The position numbers and the translations under genes are program-made. Below are positions 33,213 to 41,216 of a stretch of 64,000 nucleotides of DNA, in pieces (the first letter of the stretch is position 1; the number at the start of each line of letters is the position of its first letter). Origin of the DNA: Microbacterium salsuginis (GTDB taxonomy: Bacteria > Actinomycetota > Actinomycetes > Actinomycetales > Microbacteriaceae); NCBI RefSeq assembly GCF_012524205.1, contig NZ_JABACI010000001.1, positions 682,001 through 746,000 on the forward strand. The letters run 5' to 3'. Under the pieces are notes generated by a model. The model was not told the origin of the DNA. It saw only the letters and a list, made by a program, of their open reading frames with translations, and made no database searches.

Positions 33213-34322
33213 TCAGAGAGCGCCGAGCTCACGGAACGTCTTGGCCTCCCAGGCCACGCGCTCCGCGGCATCCTCGATCCCGTCGACGATGCGGAAGGTC
33301 TCGTCGCCCGCGGTGGCGACCCGCACCAGTGCCGGATCGATGCGAGCCGGCGCCGGAGAGCCGACGATCTCCTCGAGAACGCGGGTGAACGCGCCGGTGC
33401 GATGCAGTGGTGCCAGGAGCGGCGCTCCCCCGCGAGCGTGCGCCACGAGATCGGCCAGAAGCCCGGTGCGCGTGAACTCGTACGTGCGGGGCAGCGGCGC
33501 ACCGTCACGGAACACGTGCAGCGTGTCCGCTGTGTAGTGGTAGACGAGGTGCCCCCGCGTGCCCCGCACCAGCACGTACGGCTCGTGCCGCCGGGGTGCT
33601 GTCACTGCGAGCCCGGCGGCCATGCGGTACCCGGCCCGCAGCTCGACCACGAGCGAAGAGGTGTCGTCGGTCTCGATGTCGTTCGCGCGACGCAGATCGG
33701 TCTCGACGGTCACGACGTCGGCCGGCGCGTGCGCACCCGCGATCGCGAACGCCGTCGCCACGGCATGCGCCAGAGGATTCGTCACCACGCCGTCGGCGAC
33801 CAGCCGGCCGTCCCGCACCCGGTGACCCGCCCACGCCGTGCGACGCCAATACTGCTCCGACCTCGACCACAGCCCGACCGCGCCGTAGTGCAGCACGTCG
33901 CCGATGGCTCCGGATGCCACGGCCGCCGCCGTCGCGGGCACCCCGGTGCTCCCCAGCGACTGGAAGCCGACCTGCACCGCGCGGGCTGCGGCATCCGCTG
34001 CGCTCGTCAGCCTCACATGATCGGCGACCGACGGCACCGGCGGCTTCTCGAGCAGCACGTGCGCACCGCCGGCGAGAGCCCGCAGCGCGAGTTCGGCATG
34101 CGTAGGGATCGGCGTGCTCAGGACGACGATGTCGAGACCGGCCTCGTCGATCATGTCCGCGGCGTCGCCGAAGACCCTCGTCGACGTGGGAACGTCGCCG
34201 CCGCCCCGGGGGTCGGCGACGGCGACGAGCTCCACATCCGCGGGCAGCGCGAGCGCGGCGTCCACGTGGCTCCGGCCGTGCCCGTGCACACCGGCGACGC
34301 CCACGCGCAGACGACCGGTCAC
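33213..34322 (-). CDS. Gfo/Idh/MocA family oxidoreductase
   Basis: A 369-residue NAD(P)-dependent sugar dehydrogenase. The Rossmann start is LRVGVAGVHGHGRSHVDAAL rather than the usual GxGxxG spacing; the family motif is seen in AHVLLEKPPVPSVADHVRL near residue 85 with the catalytic Lys of EKP. The C-terminal beta-sheet domain follows. The substrate is unknown. It overlaps the stop of the LacI-DUF6807 gene by 4 nt, a coupling that ties it to that protein; both probably handle the sugar imported by the system at 36336-39680. Confidence 0.85.
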   Translation of the reverse strand: MTGRLRVGVAGVHGHGRSHVDAALALPADVELVAVADPRGGGDVPTSTRVFGDAADMIDEAGLDIVVLSTPIPTHAELALRALAGGAHVLLEKPPVPSVADHVRLTSAADAAARAVQVGFQSLGSTGVPATAAAVASGAIGDVLHYGAVGLWSRSEQYWRRTAWAGHRVRDGRLVADGVVTNPLAHAVATAFAIAGAHAPADVVTVETDLRRANDIETDDTSSLVVELRAGYRMAAGLAVTAPRRHEPYVLVRGTRGHLVYHYTADTLHVFRDGAPLPRTYEFTRTGLLADLVAHARGGAPLLAPLHRTGAFTRVLEEIVGSPAPARIDPALVRVATAGDETFRIVDGIEDAAERVAWEAKTFRELGAL

Positions 34323-36175
34323 AGTCCCGCCTCGGCACGCAGGCCGGGAAGCACCGCCTCGACGGCGGACGCGTCGGCGAGCTCCTCATCCAGGACGAAC
34401 GCCGTCAGCTCGAGGGCGAGCTCCCCGCCCTCGGGGATCATGCGCGGCGCATCCCACGCCACGGCAGGGCCTGCCCCGAGGTACTCCGCGAAGCGCACGA
34501 ACCACGGCAGCCGCTCCTCGCCCTGCAGCAGCACGGTCGTCGTGCCCCGGTCCGGGAAGGTGAAGGCCAGCCACGGGGTGGTCGCACCGTGAACGTCGCG
34601 TTCGGTGTCGCCCGCCGGGCTGAACACGCGCGCGATCTCCGGCGCGAATCGCCAGAAGATGCCGCCGTAGCCGGCGCCCTCGCGACCGTTCGTGGCCGGC
34701 GATCCGAACGTGATCGCGTCGAGCGTGGCCTTGAGCCGGCTGCGCCAGCGCAGCGCCCAGCCGTTCGCGAGCTCGGCCGAGCGCAGTTCGCGCACCTCGA
34801 CGAGCTGCGTCGTGCCGTGCTCGTCGACCCAGCTCAGGCGCTCGTCGAGCGAATGCCCGTCGATGTGGAGCCTGTCGCGGCGCTGCCGGCCGTGGTTGGG
34901 CACCATGATCGACCCTTCGCCGCGCACGTATGTGCGCCCACCCCAGTACGAGGTGCCGTTGACATCGGGGATCGCCAGGCTCACGCCCAGGTGGTGCGGG
35001 TGGTCGGTGGGCTCGGTGACCGACAACGGCGTGCCGGCACGCGAGACGACGCGGTCGAGGAACGGGCGCGGCGACAGCACCGAGTCCACGCTGGTGCCCT
35101 CCTCGTACTGAGCCACCACAGTGGACCCCAGGCGCAGCACGGGACGGGCCGGGCCCACCCAGCCGCTGGCGTGGGAGGCGGGGCCGGAGCTGCGGCGCGG
35201 CACGAGGACGGGACGGTAGAAGAGGGGGTGGTCGGCGCTCTCGCCTTCCAGCGCTTGACGCATGCGATTCCAAGCCTGCCGCCCGATCTCGATCCGCGGG
35301 ACCGACATGGTCGTCAGCGGTGGGGCGGCGAAACGGGACTGCGGGATGTCGTCGATCCCGACGATGGACAACTGCTCGGGGACTTCGACGCCGACCTCGC
35401 GCAATCGCGACAGCAGGCCGAGCGCGACGAGGTCGTTGAAGGCGATCGCCGCAGTGGCCCCCGTCTCGAGCACCGCGTCGGCGGCGTCGTAGCCGGCCTC
35501 CATGCTCGAGCCGGCCGAGATGGTGAGGAACTCGAGATCCGGATGCTCGCGGGCGAGCTCGCCGAGCCCTTGGGCACGCTGCTCGTTGGCGTAGCTGAGC
35601 GCGGGTCCCGCGACGTAGGCGATCCGGCGGTGGCCGAAGCCGCGCAGGTGGACGCCCAGCTCTTTGACGGCCGAGACGTAGTCGACCGAGAGCTGTGCGG
35701 CCGGGCTGTCGTCGACGCGCCTGTTGACCACCACGACGGGCGTGGTCCGCTGGATGAGGTCGCGAAGCTCGGCATCCGGCATCCGGGGCGACACCAGTAC
35801 GAGCGCATCGCACTTGCTGCGCGCCTCGCTCGCGATCTCGGCTTCCACACCGACCGCCTCGGCGCTGTCGGCGACCAGGACGCGATAGCCGTCGCGTGCC
35901 GCGGCGACGGTCAGCCCTTTGAGGACCCCTTGGAAGAGCGGGTTCTCGAGATCGGGCACCAGCAGCGCGATCGTGTGACTGCTTCCGCGCACCAGGCTGC
36001 GGGCCGCCTCGCTCGGCGAGTAGTTCAACGCCGCGACCGCGCGATTGACCTTCGCCACGATCGCGGGGTCCACCGTCGCGACGCCGTTGAGGACGCGCGA
36101 CACCGACGCCTGCGACACTCCGGCGTACTGCGCGACCTGCGCCATCGTGATCGGGCGCGAAGTGACCTCGCTCAA
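34319..36175 (-). CDS. LacI family regulator fused to a DUF6807 (PmoA) domain
   Basis: A 618-residue fusion. Residues 8-60 are the LacI HTH (ITMAQVAQYAGVSQASVSRV); 65-335 the sugar-binding core ending near FYRPVLVPRRSSGPA; 345-618 a PmoA/DUF6807-type domain with DHPHHLGVSLAIPDVNG, then SYWGGRTYV near 430 and GREGAGYGGIFWRFAPE near 530. The TTG start is supported by GGAGGAGG about 7 nt upstream; longer readings lack a ribosome site. DUF6807 proteins often sit next to Gfo/Idh genes in sugar loci. The regulatory meaning of the fusion is unknown. Confidence 0.82.
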   Translation of the reverse strand: MSEVTSRPITMAQVAQYAGVSQASVSRVLNGVATVDPAIVAKVNRAVAALNYSPSEAARSLVRGSSHTIALLVPDLENPLFQGVLKGLTVAAARDGYRVLVADSAEAVGVEAEIASEARSKCDALVLVSPRMPDAELRDLIQRTTPVVVVNRRVDDSPAAQLSVDYVSAVKELGVHLRGFGHRRIAYVAGPALSYANEQRAQGLGELAREHPDLEFLTISAGSSMEAGYDAADAVLETGATAAIAFNDLVALGLLSRLREVGVEVPEQLSIVGIDDIPQSRFAAPPLTTMSVPRIEIGRQAWNRMRQALEGESADHPLFYRPVLVPRRSSGPASHASGWVGPARPVLRLGSTVVAQYEEGTSVDSVLSPRPFLDRVVSRAGTPLSVTEPTDHPHHLGVSLAIPDVNGTSYWGGRTYVRGEGSIMVPNHGRQRRDRLHIDGHSLDERLSWVDEHGTTQLVEVRELRSAELANGWALRWRSRLKATLDAITFGSPATNGREGAGYGGIFWRFAPEIARVFSPAGDTERDVHGATTPWLAFTFPDRGTTTVLLQGEERLPWFVRFAEYLGAGPAVAWDAPRMIPEGGELALELTAFVLDEELADASAVEAVLPGLRAEAGL

Positions 36176-36253
36176 CGCGACCTCCTCCTGGTCTCCATCA
36201 TGGGCGTGCGGGGGCGGCATGCGGCGCATTCGCGTCGCACTGCGCGGGCCGCG

Positions 36254-36289
36254 CGGGGCCGGATCCCTCATCACTTCGATCCGGCCCCG
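36254..36289 (-). terminator. Stem-loop upstream of the LacI-DUF6807 gene
   Basis: CGGGGCCGGATC (36254-36265) pairs perfectly with GATCCGGCCCCG (36278-36289) across 12 bases. It is the second of two tandem hairpins after the binding-protein gene and would limit readthrough from the ABC operon into the fusion regulator gene. Confidence 0.65.
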
Positions 36290-36301
36290 TGCGGGGTATG
36301 A

Positions 36302-36328
36302 GGGTCGCGCCTCGGGCAGGCGCGACCC
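36302..36328 (-). terminator. Terminator of the second sugar ABC operon
   Basis: GGGTCGCGCC (36302-36311) pairs with GGCGCGACCC (36319-36328) across 7 bases, starting 8 bases beyond the binding-protein stop. No T-run follows. With the hairpin at 36254-36289 it forms a double stem typical of high-GC terminators. Confidence 0.68.
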
Positions 36329-36335
36329 GGCCTTG

Positions 36336-37673
36336 TCAGATCGCGGCGTCGTCCAGCGCGCGCTGCAGCTCCTCGATGAAGCTCGCCGCCGCATCCTCCG
36401 GGGTCAGCTCGCCGAACAGCACGCGCTGGGTGTGCTGATCGATGATCGTCTCGATCGCGCCACCGCCCGGGGGCGTCGCCGGCGGCGCGTCGCCGACGCG
36501 CGGGGCGATCTTGTCGAGGAAGTCGACGACCTCCTGGTTCACCTCGTCGAGCTTGGGCGTGATGTACTCGCGGATCTTGTCGTTCGCGGGCACACCGCGC
36601 TCGGCCAGCAGCAGGTCAGCCGCCTCCTCGCTGTTCGCGAGGAAGTCGAGGAAGAGGGCGACCTCTCCCGGGTGCTCGGTCTTCGCCGAGGCCGACCAGA
36701 ACATCGACGGCTTGTAGTAGGCCGCTGCGCTCTCGCCCTCGTCGGGGGTCGGGACCATGAGAGGCTCCAGATTCTGGCCGCTCGCGTCGCGCAGCGCCGC
36801 GACCTGGTTCGACCACCACGGGCCGAAGGCGGACTGGTTGGTCGCCGTGAACGACTCGGCGAGGCCCGCAGACTCGCGTTCGATGGTGGCCGACGGGTCG
36901 GGTGTCCCGCCCGCCTCTGTCACGTCGAGCAGGAGCTGCCACCACTCGGCCAGGGTCTCCTCGCTCGCGGTGACCTCGGGCGAGCCGTCCTCGGCGTACA
37001 GGGACTCCCCGTGCTGGCGCAGCCAGTTGTTCAGGCCGCCGTCCTCGAAGCCCCACGACTGCGAGCCGATCACCGCGCCGCCGCTGGCGGCGGTGATCTC
37101 CTCCGCCAGCGCGGCGAAGTCCTCCCACGACCAGGTCTCGTCGTCGGGCATCTCGATGCCCAGGCTCTCGAGCAGGTCGGCGTTCGCCATGTAGGTGTAG
37201 GTGTTGATGCCGACCGGGATCCCGTACTGCGTGCCGTCCAGCGCGCCGGTGCCCAGAACCGACTCGGGGAAGTCGTCGGTCGGCAGCGAATCGCCGAGCG
37301 TGCCGAGATCGAGCAGGACGCCGTTGGCCGCGTAGGTCGACAGCTGCTTCTCGTCCATCTGGATGATGTCGGGGGCGTCGCCGGCGGCCACCGTGGTGGC
37401 CAGCTTGTCCCAGTAGCCGGCCCAGTCGGTGTACTGCGGCTCGATGGTGATGTTCTCGTGCTCCGCCTCGAAGGCGGCGATGAGCTCCTCGGTGATCCCG
37501 TGGCGGACGTCGTTGCCCCACCATGTGAAGCTGAGCGTCACGGGCTCGTCGGACAGCGTCGGCCCGGTGGCAGGCGTCTCCGTCGCCCCCGCGCATGCCG
37601 TCAGCGTCAGCATCGTCGCTGCGCCGACGGAGGTCAGCAGCAACCAGCGCGGTGCGGTTGTGGTGCGTCGCAT
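36336..37673 (-). CDS. Sugar ABC transporter substrate-binding lipoprotein
   Basis: A 445-residue solute-binding protein of the MalE/UgpB class. The signal and lipobox end LTLTAC (Cys near residue 26). The mature part begins VTLSFTWWGNDVRHGITEEL with the usual opening strand, then DAPDIIQMDEKQLSTYAANG, and aromatic-rich WSWEDFAALAEEI and GPWWSNQVAAL. Sugar specificity is unknown. ATG 37673 is chosen because GAAAGGA lies 8 nt upstream; another ATG 9 bases earlier is too near that site. It is the last gene of a permease-permease-binding protein operon. Confidence 0.87.
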   Translation of the reverse strand: MRRTTTAPRWLLLTSVGAATMLTLTACAGATETPATGPTLSDEPVTLSFTWWGNDVRHGITEELIAAFEAEHENITIEPQYTDWAGYWDKLATTVAAGDAPDIIQMDEKQLSTYAANGVLLDLGTLGDSLPTDDFPESVLGTGALDGTQYGIPVGINTYTYMANADLLESLGIEMPDDETWSWEDFAALAEEITAASGGAVIGSQSWGFEDGGLNNWLRQHGESLYAEDGSPEVTASEETLAEWWQLLLDVTEAGGTPDPSATIERESAGLAESFTATNQSAFGPWWSNQVAALRDASGQNLEPLMVPTPDEGESAAAYYKPSMFWSASAKTEHPGEVALFLDFLANSEEAADLLLAERGVPANDKIREYITPKLDEVNQEVVDFLDKIAPRVGDAPPATPPGGGAIETIIDQHTQRVLFGELTPEDAAASFIEELQRALDDAAI

Positions 37674-37768
37674 GTCTTGCATCCTTTCGACCGAAGTCGG
37701 TGAGTGGGTGTTGGTGCGTGTGATGAGGGTGGGCCGGGCGGCCCGCGAAGCAGTGCGTGACGCGTGCG

Positions 37769-38692
37769 TCACTTGATCCCGGTCGTCGCGATCCCCTTGA
37801 TGAGGAACTTCTGGCCGAACAGGAAGATCAGGAAGATCGGAATGAGCGACACGACGCTCATCGCGAACATCTGGGCATAGTTGGTCGAGCTCTGGGCGTC
37901 TTCGAACGACCGCAGCGCCAGCGGGACGGTGTACAGCTCCGGCTTGGTCAGGAAGATCAGCTGCGAGAAGAAGTCGTTCCAGGTCCAGATGAAGGTGAAG
38001 ATTGCGGTCGTCGCGAGCGCCGGCACCATCAGCGGCAGGATGATCTGCAGGAAGATGCGCGGGTGGCCGGCGCCGTCGATCCGGGCCGCCTCGTCGAGCT
38101 CTTTCGGGATGCCGCGGATGAACTGCACCATCAGGAAGATGAAGAACGCGTCCGTCGCCAGCAGCTTCGGCACGATGAGCGGCAGGAACGTGTTCACCCA
38201 TTCCAGCTGAGAGAAGAGCACGTACTGCGGGACGATGATCACGTGGATGGGGAGCATGATGCTCAGCAGCATCACGGCGAACCAGAACCTCTTGGCGGTG
38301 AAGTGCAGCCGCGCGAACGCGTACGCGGCCATCGAGCAGGACACCAGGTTGCCGACGATGCATCCGATCACGATGATCGCCGAGTTCCACATGTAGACGT
38401 TGAAGGGATACGCCAGCGCGTTCCAGCCGTCGGTGTAGTTGGAGACCTCGAAGCTGTCGGGGAAGATCGTCGGGTCGCGGAAGATCTCGGCGTTCGGCCG
38501 CAGCGAGCTGACCACCATCCAGATCACCGGATAGAGCATCACCAGCGCCAGCGCGATGAGCAGCGTGTGGCGCACGACGCTCGTGACCGGCTTGCGGAAC
38601 GGGCTGCGGCGGCGCGAGCGCGGCGGGCGGCCGGTCACGATCGCCTCGGTCGCGAGCGGGGCCGTCGTGGCGGTGTCGTCAATCTTGGTCAT
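37769..38692 (-). CDS. Carbohydrate ABC transporter permease, MalG type
   Basis: A 307-residue permease with six helices and a basic N-terminal tail (RPPRSRRRSPFRKP). The EAA loop ELDEAARIDGAGHPRIFLQI sits near residue 190, and the C-terminus FLIKGIATTGIK is typical of MalG/AraQ proteins. The start overlaps the upstream permease gene by 14 bases. The import ATPase is not encoded in the window. Confidence 0.9.
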   Translation of the reverse strand: MTKIDDTATTAPLATEAIVTGRPPRSRRRSPFRKPVTSVVRHTLLIALALVMLYPVIWMVVSSLRPNAEIFRDPTIFPDSFEVSNYTDGWNALAYPFNVYMWNSAIIVIGCIVGNLVSCSMAAYAFARLHFTAKRFWFAVMLLSIMLPIHVIIVPQYVLFSQLEWVNTFLPLIVPKLLATDAFFIFLMVQFIRGIPKELDEAARIDGAGHPRIFLQIILPLMVPALATTAIFTFIWTWNDFFSQLIFLTKPELYTVPLALRSFEDAQSSTNYAQMFAMSVVSLIPIFLIFLFGQKFLIKGIATTGIK

Positions 38693-39680
38693 CGTAGAAA
38701 ACCCAAAACCTCGAGGTCCAGAACATCAGGACGGTCAGAATGCCGATGATGATCAGCAGCAGCCACGCCATCGCCGAGGCGTAGCCCATGTTGTAGTTGG
38801 TGAAGCCCTGCTGGTACAGGTACAGCGTGTAGAAGAGCGTGGAGTCGACCGGGCCGCCGGTGCCGCCCGAGACGATGTAGGCCTGGGTGAACGACTGGAA
38901 CGTGCCGATGAGCTGGAGCACCGCGTTGAAGAAGATGATCGGGGTGAGCAGCGGCACCGTGATCCGGAACAGCTGCTGCCGGCGGCTCGCCCCGTCGACG
39001 TCGGCTGCCTCGTAGTACATCGTCGGGATCTGACGGAGGCCCGCCAGGAAGATCACCATCGGCGAGCCGAATGTCCAGACGTTGAGGATCATGAGCGTGC
39101 CCAGCGCCGTGTCGGGACTCGAGATCCACCCCTGACCCTCGATGCCGAAGAACGCCAGCACCTGATTGACCAGTCCGTCGACCCCGAAGATCTGGCGCCA
39201 CAGGATGGCGATGGCGACGCTCGCACCGAGGAGCGACGGCAGATAGAACGCCGATCGGTAGAAGGCCAGACCGCGCAGCCCGCGGTCCAGCACGATCGCG
39301 AGGAACAGCGCGACGGCGAGCTGGAGAGGAAGCGACACGAAGACATAGGTGAAGGTCACCTGCAGGGCGTTGTGGAGACGCTCGTCCTCCCACATCCGGG
39401 CGAAGTTGTCGAACCCGATCCACTTCGGCGGGCTCAGCAGGTTGTACCGCGTGAACGAGAGTCCGAACGAGGCGACCATCGGCCCGATCGTGATCAGGAC
39501 CAGGCCGACGAACCACGGAGCCAGGAAGAGATAGGCCGCCTTGTTCTGCTTCTTGCCGTCGGACTTGGCCGACTTCAGCTTTCCGAGTTCGCTGATCGCG
39601 CTCATGCGGCGGCCCCGCGATCGCGGCGCGGCAGCCACGTTTTCGGGCGGTGCGACATCGTCACCGTGTCCTCCGGTCAT
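38679..39680 (-). CDS. Carbohydrate ABC transporter permease, MalF type
   Basis: A 333-residue permease. After a hydrophilic N-terminus it has KAAYLFLAPWFVGLVLIT (first helix), and the EAA loop MYYEAADVDGASRRQQLFRI near residue 230. ATG 39680 is taken as start; ATG 39605 (MSAISELGKL) is an alternative and neither has a clear ribosome site. It is the first gene of the second sugar operon; two tandem operator-like sites lie immediately upstream. Confidence 0.87.
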   Translation of the reverse strand: MTGGHGDDVAPPENVAAAPRSRGRRMSAISELGKLKSAKSDGKKQNKAAYLFLAPWFVGLVLITIGPMVASFGLSFTRYNLLSPPKWIGFDNFARMWEDERLHNALQVTFTYVFVSLPLQLAVALFLAIVLDRGLRGLAFYRSAFYLPSLLGASVAIAILWRQIFGVDGLVNQVLAFFGIEGQGWISSPDTALGTLMILNVWTFGSPMVIFLAGLRQIPTMYYEAADVDGASRRQQLFRITVPLLTPIIFFNAVLQLIGTFQSFTQAYIVSGGTGGPVDSTLFYTLYLYQQGFTNYNMGYASAMAWLLLIIIGILTVLMFWTSRFWVFYDDQD

Positions 39681-39695
39681 CGTCGTCGATGGGTG

Positions 39696-39730
39696 AGAAT
39701 GCGCATTCTGGAATGCGCTTTCTCAGTATG
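39696..39730 (-). promoter_or_regulatory. Promoter and tandem operators of the second sugar ABC operon
   Basis: AGAATGCGCATTCT at 39696-39709 is a perfect palindrome with a central CG. GAATGCGCTTTC at 39711-39722 repeats it with one change, 14 bases on. CATACT (39725-39730 on the minus strand) is a plausible -10 box directly upstream, so a bound LacI protein would cover the transcription start. The LacI-DUF6807 protein encoded downstream is the likely ligand. Confidence 0.66.
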
Positions 39731-39850
39731 ACCACACCGGATGCTGGAGCGCAAGCATGACCGGAAAATCAGGCCTATGCCGTGATCAAACCGTGAGAAA
39801 GGGATTTCGCAACATGTCCGATCTCATCTCTGGGATCGTACCCGGGCATG

Positions 39851-39887
39851 ACGAAGGCCCCGGATGCGCAGCATCCGGGGCCTTCGT
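39851..39887 (-). terminator. Terminator of rplJ-rplL
   Basis: A 17-bp perfect stem: ACGAAGGCCCCGGATGC (39851-39867) against its complement at 39871-39887 with a 3-base loop, 14 bases after the rplL stop. Confidence 0.88.
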
Positions 39888-39901
39888 GGAAATGGGCGAG
39901 A

Positions 39902-40291
39902 TTACTTGAGGGTAACCGTCGCGCCGGCCTCTTCGAGAGCGGCCTTCGCCTTGTCGGCGGTCTCCTTGTTGGCGCCCTCGAGGACGGCCTTGGGAGCACC
40001 GTCGACGACGGCCTTCGCCTCACCGAGGCCGAGCGAGGTGAGCTCGCGGACGACCTTGATGACCTGGATCTTCTTGTCGCCGGCAGCCTCGAGGACGACG
40101 TCGAACGAGTCCTTCTCCTCGACCTCTTCGGCGGGCGCGCCACCGGCCGGTGCGCCGGCGGCGGCAACGGCGACGGGAGCGGCAGCGGTGACCTCGAAGG
40201 TCTCCTCGAACGCCTTGACGAACTCCGACAGCTCGATGAGCGTGAGCTCCTTGAACGCGTCGAGCAGCTCTGCGGTGCTGAGCTTAGCCAT
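39902..40291 (-). CDS. rplL: Ribosomal protein bL12 (L7/L12)
   Basis: A 129-residue stalk protein. The N-terminal dimerisation helices ([20 protein letters not shown]), an Ala/Pro/Gly hinge ([17 protein letters not shown]) and the globular factor-binding domain ([20 protein letters not shown]) are all present. It recruits translation GTPases to the ribosome. It follows rplJ by 45 bases and is closed by a strong terminator. Confidence 0.98.
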   Translation of the reverse strand: MAKLSTAELLDAFKELTLIELSEFVKAFEETFEVTAAAPVAVAAAGAPAGGAPAEEVEEKDSFDVVLEAAGDKKIQVIKVVRELTSLGLGEAKAVVDGAPKAVLEGANKETADKAKAALEEAGATVTLK

Positions 40292-40336
40292 GATGTTTCT
40301 CCTTGATTTGGGGATTTGCTATGCCGTGGCCCGTTG

Positions 40337-40858
40337 TCAGGCCGCGGACTCCTGCTTCTCACGCAGCGCGTCGACCGTACGGACGGCCTTCGACAGCGGA
40401 GCGTTGAACAGATAGGCGGCGCCGAACAGCGAGGCCTTCATCGCGCCGGCGAGCTTCGCCAGCAGGACTTCACGGCTTTCGAGGTCGGCGAGCTTGGTGA
40501 CCTCATCCGCGGTCAGGGGGTTACCGTCGAAGTAGCCGCCCTTGATCACGAGAAGAGGGTGTGCCTTGGCGAAGGCGCGCAGACCCTTCGCGACGGCGAC
40601 AGGGTCGCCGTGCACGAACGCGATGGCCGACGGACCCTTGAGGTCGTCGTCCAGCGACGTGATCCCCGCGTTGTTCGCGGCGATCTTGGTCAGCGTGTTC
40701 TTCACCACGGCGTACTCCGCGTCCTGACGAATGCTGTTGCGCAGCTCCTTGAGCTGGGCAACCGTCAGACCGCGGTACTCGGTCAGCAGAACGGCGGTCG
40801 AGTCCTCGAAATTCTTCGTGAGCTCGGCGACCGATGCTTCCTTCTGCGCCATGGCCAC
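40337..40858 (-). CDS. rplJ: Ribosomal protein uL10
   Basis: A 173-residue protein that anchors bL12 dimers to 23S rRNA. The N-terminal RNA-binding domain is recognised by [20 protein letters not shown] and [20 protein letters not shown]; the C-terminal helix [19 protein letters not shown] binds bL12. The ATG is preceded by AAGGAG. A leader of about 200 nt with an attenuator-like stem lies upstream, consistent with uL10 autoregulation. Confidence 0.98.
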   Translation of the reverse strand: MAMAQKEASVAELTKNFEDSTAVLLTEYRGLTVAQLKELRNSIRQDAEYAVVKNTLTKIAANNAGITSLDDDLKGPSAIAFVHGDPVAVAKGLRAFAKAHPLLVIKGGYFDGNPLTADEVTKLADLESREVLLAKLAGAMKASLFGAAYLFNAPLSKAVRTVDALREKQESAA

Positions 40859-41055
40859 TCCTTGTGTGTACGAGACGCTCCACGATGGCGGGGCGTCGGC
40901 CTCGGCATCCGGTCATCGATCGGTTCACGGCAAAGAAAAAGCTCCGGCGCAAGCGCACGGAGCAATGAAGTTCGTACACCTGCGCGGGCCCCTGCGATGC
41001 AGAGCTTCGATCTTCGTGCACTTGCGCGCACGTCGATGACCGGCGGTCTTCGGCT
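40859..41055 (-). ncRNA. uL10 (rplJ) mRNA leader with attenuator
   Basis: About 200 nt between the predicted transcription start near 41055 and rplJ. It contains stretches such as CCGAAGACCGCCGGTC that resemble actinobacterial L10 leaders, and ends in an intrinsic terminator-like stem about 75 nt before the ATG. Binding of the uL10-bL12 complex here would adjust expression. No gene is seen between 40859 and 41216. Confidence 0.65.
40932..40963 (-). terminator. Attenuator stem in the rplJ leader
   Basis: On the minus strand GCTCCG pairs with CGGAGC, with three more inner pairs around a short loop (40941-40963), followed by TTTTTCTTT to 40932. This is one of the few stems in the window with a real U-tract, arguing for conditional intrinsic termination. 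Confidence 0.72.
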
Positions 41056-41061
41056 TCCACC

Positions 41062-41090
41062 AGGATACGTGATCCCGCGCCGACGGCCAA
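41062..41090 (-). promoter_or_regulatory. rplJ promoter
   Basis: On the minus strand TTGGCC (41085-41090) and TATCCT (41062-41067) are separated by 17 bases, a standard housekeeping sigma-factor arrangement. Transcription should begin near 41055. Confidence 0.65.
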
Positions 41091-41216
41091 ATCGCGGCAT
41101 CCGCTGCTGCACCGCGCCCCGTTGCGCCGCGGCTGTTCTGGGTACAGGCTCGCATCGAGCCACAACCACGACAGAGTCGCACGATGATGTCCGTCGCGCG
41201 GCGGAAGGGGACGACG

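Noticed and set aside
35100..35200. LacI-DUF6807 fusion as an assembly artefact
   Set aside because: No internal start with a ribosome site and a smooth linker in one frame favour a true fusion, though resequencing would settle it.
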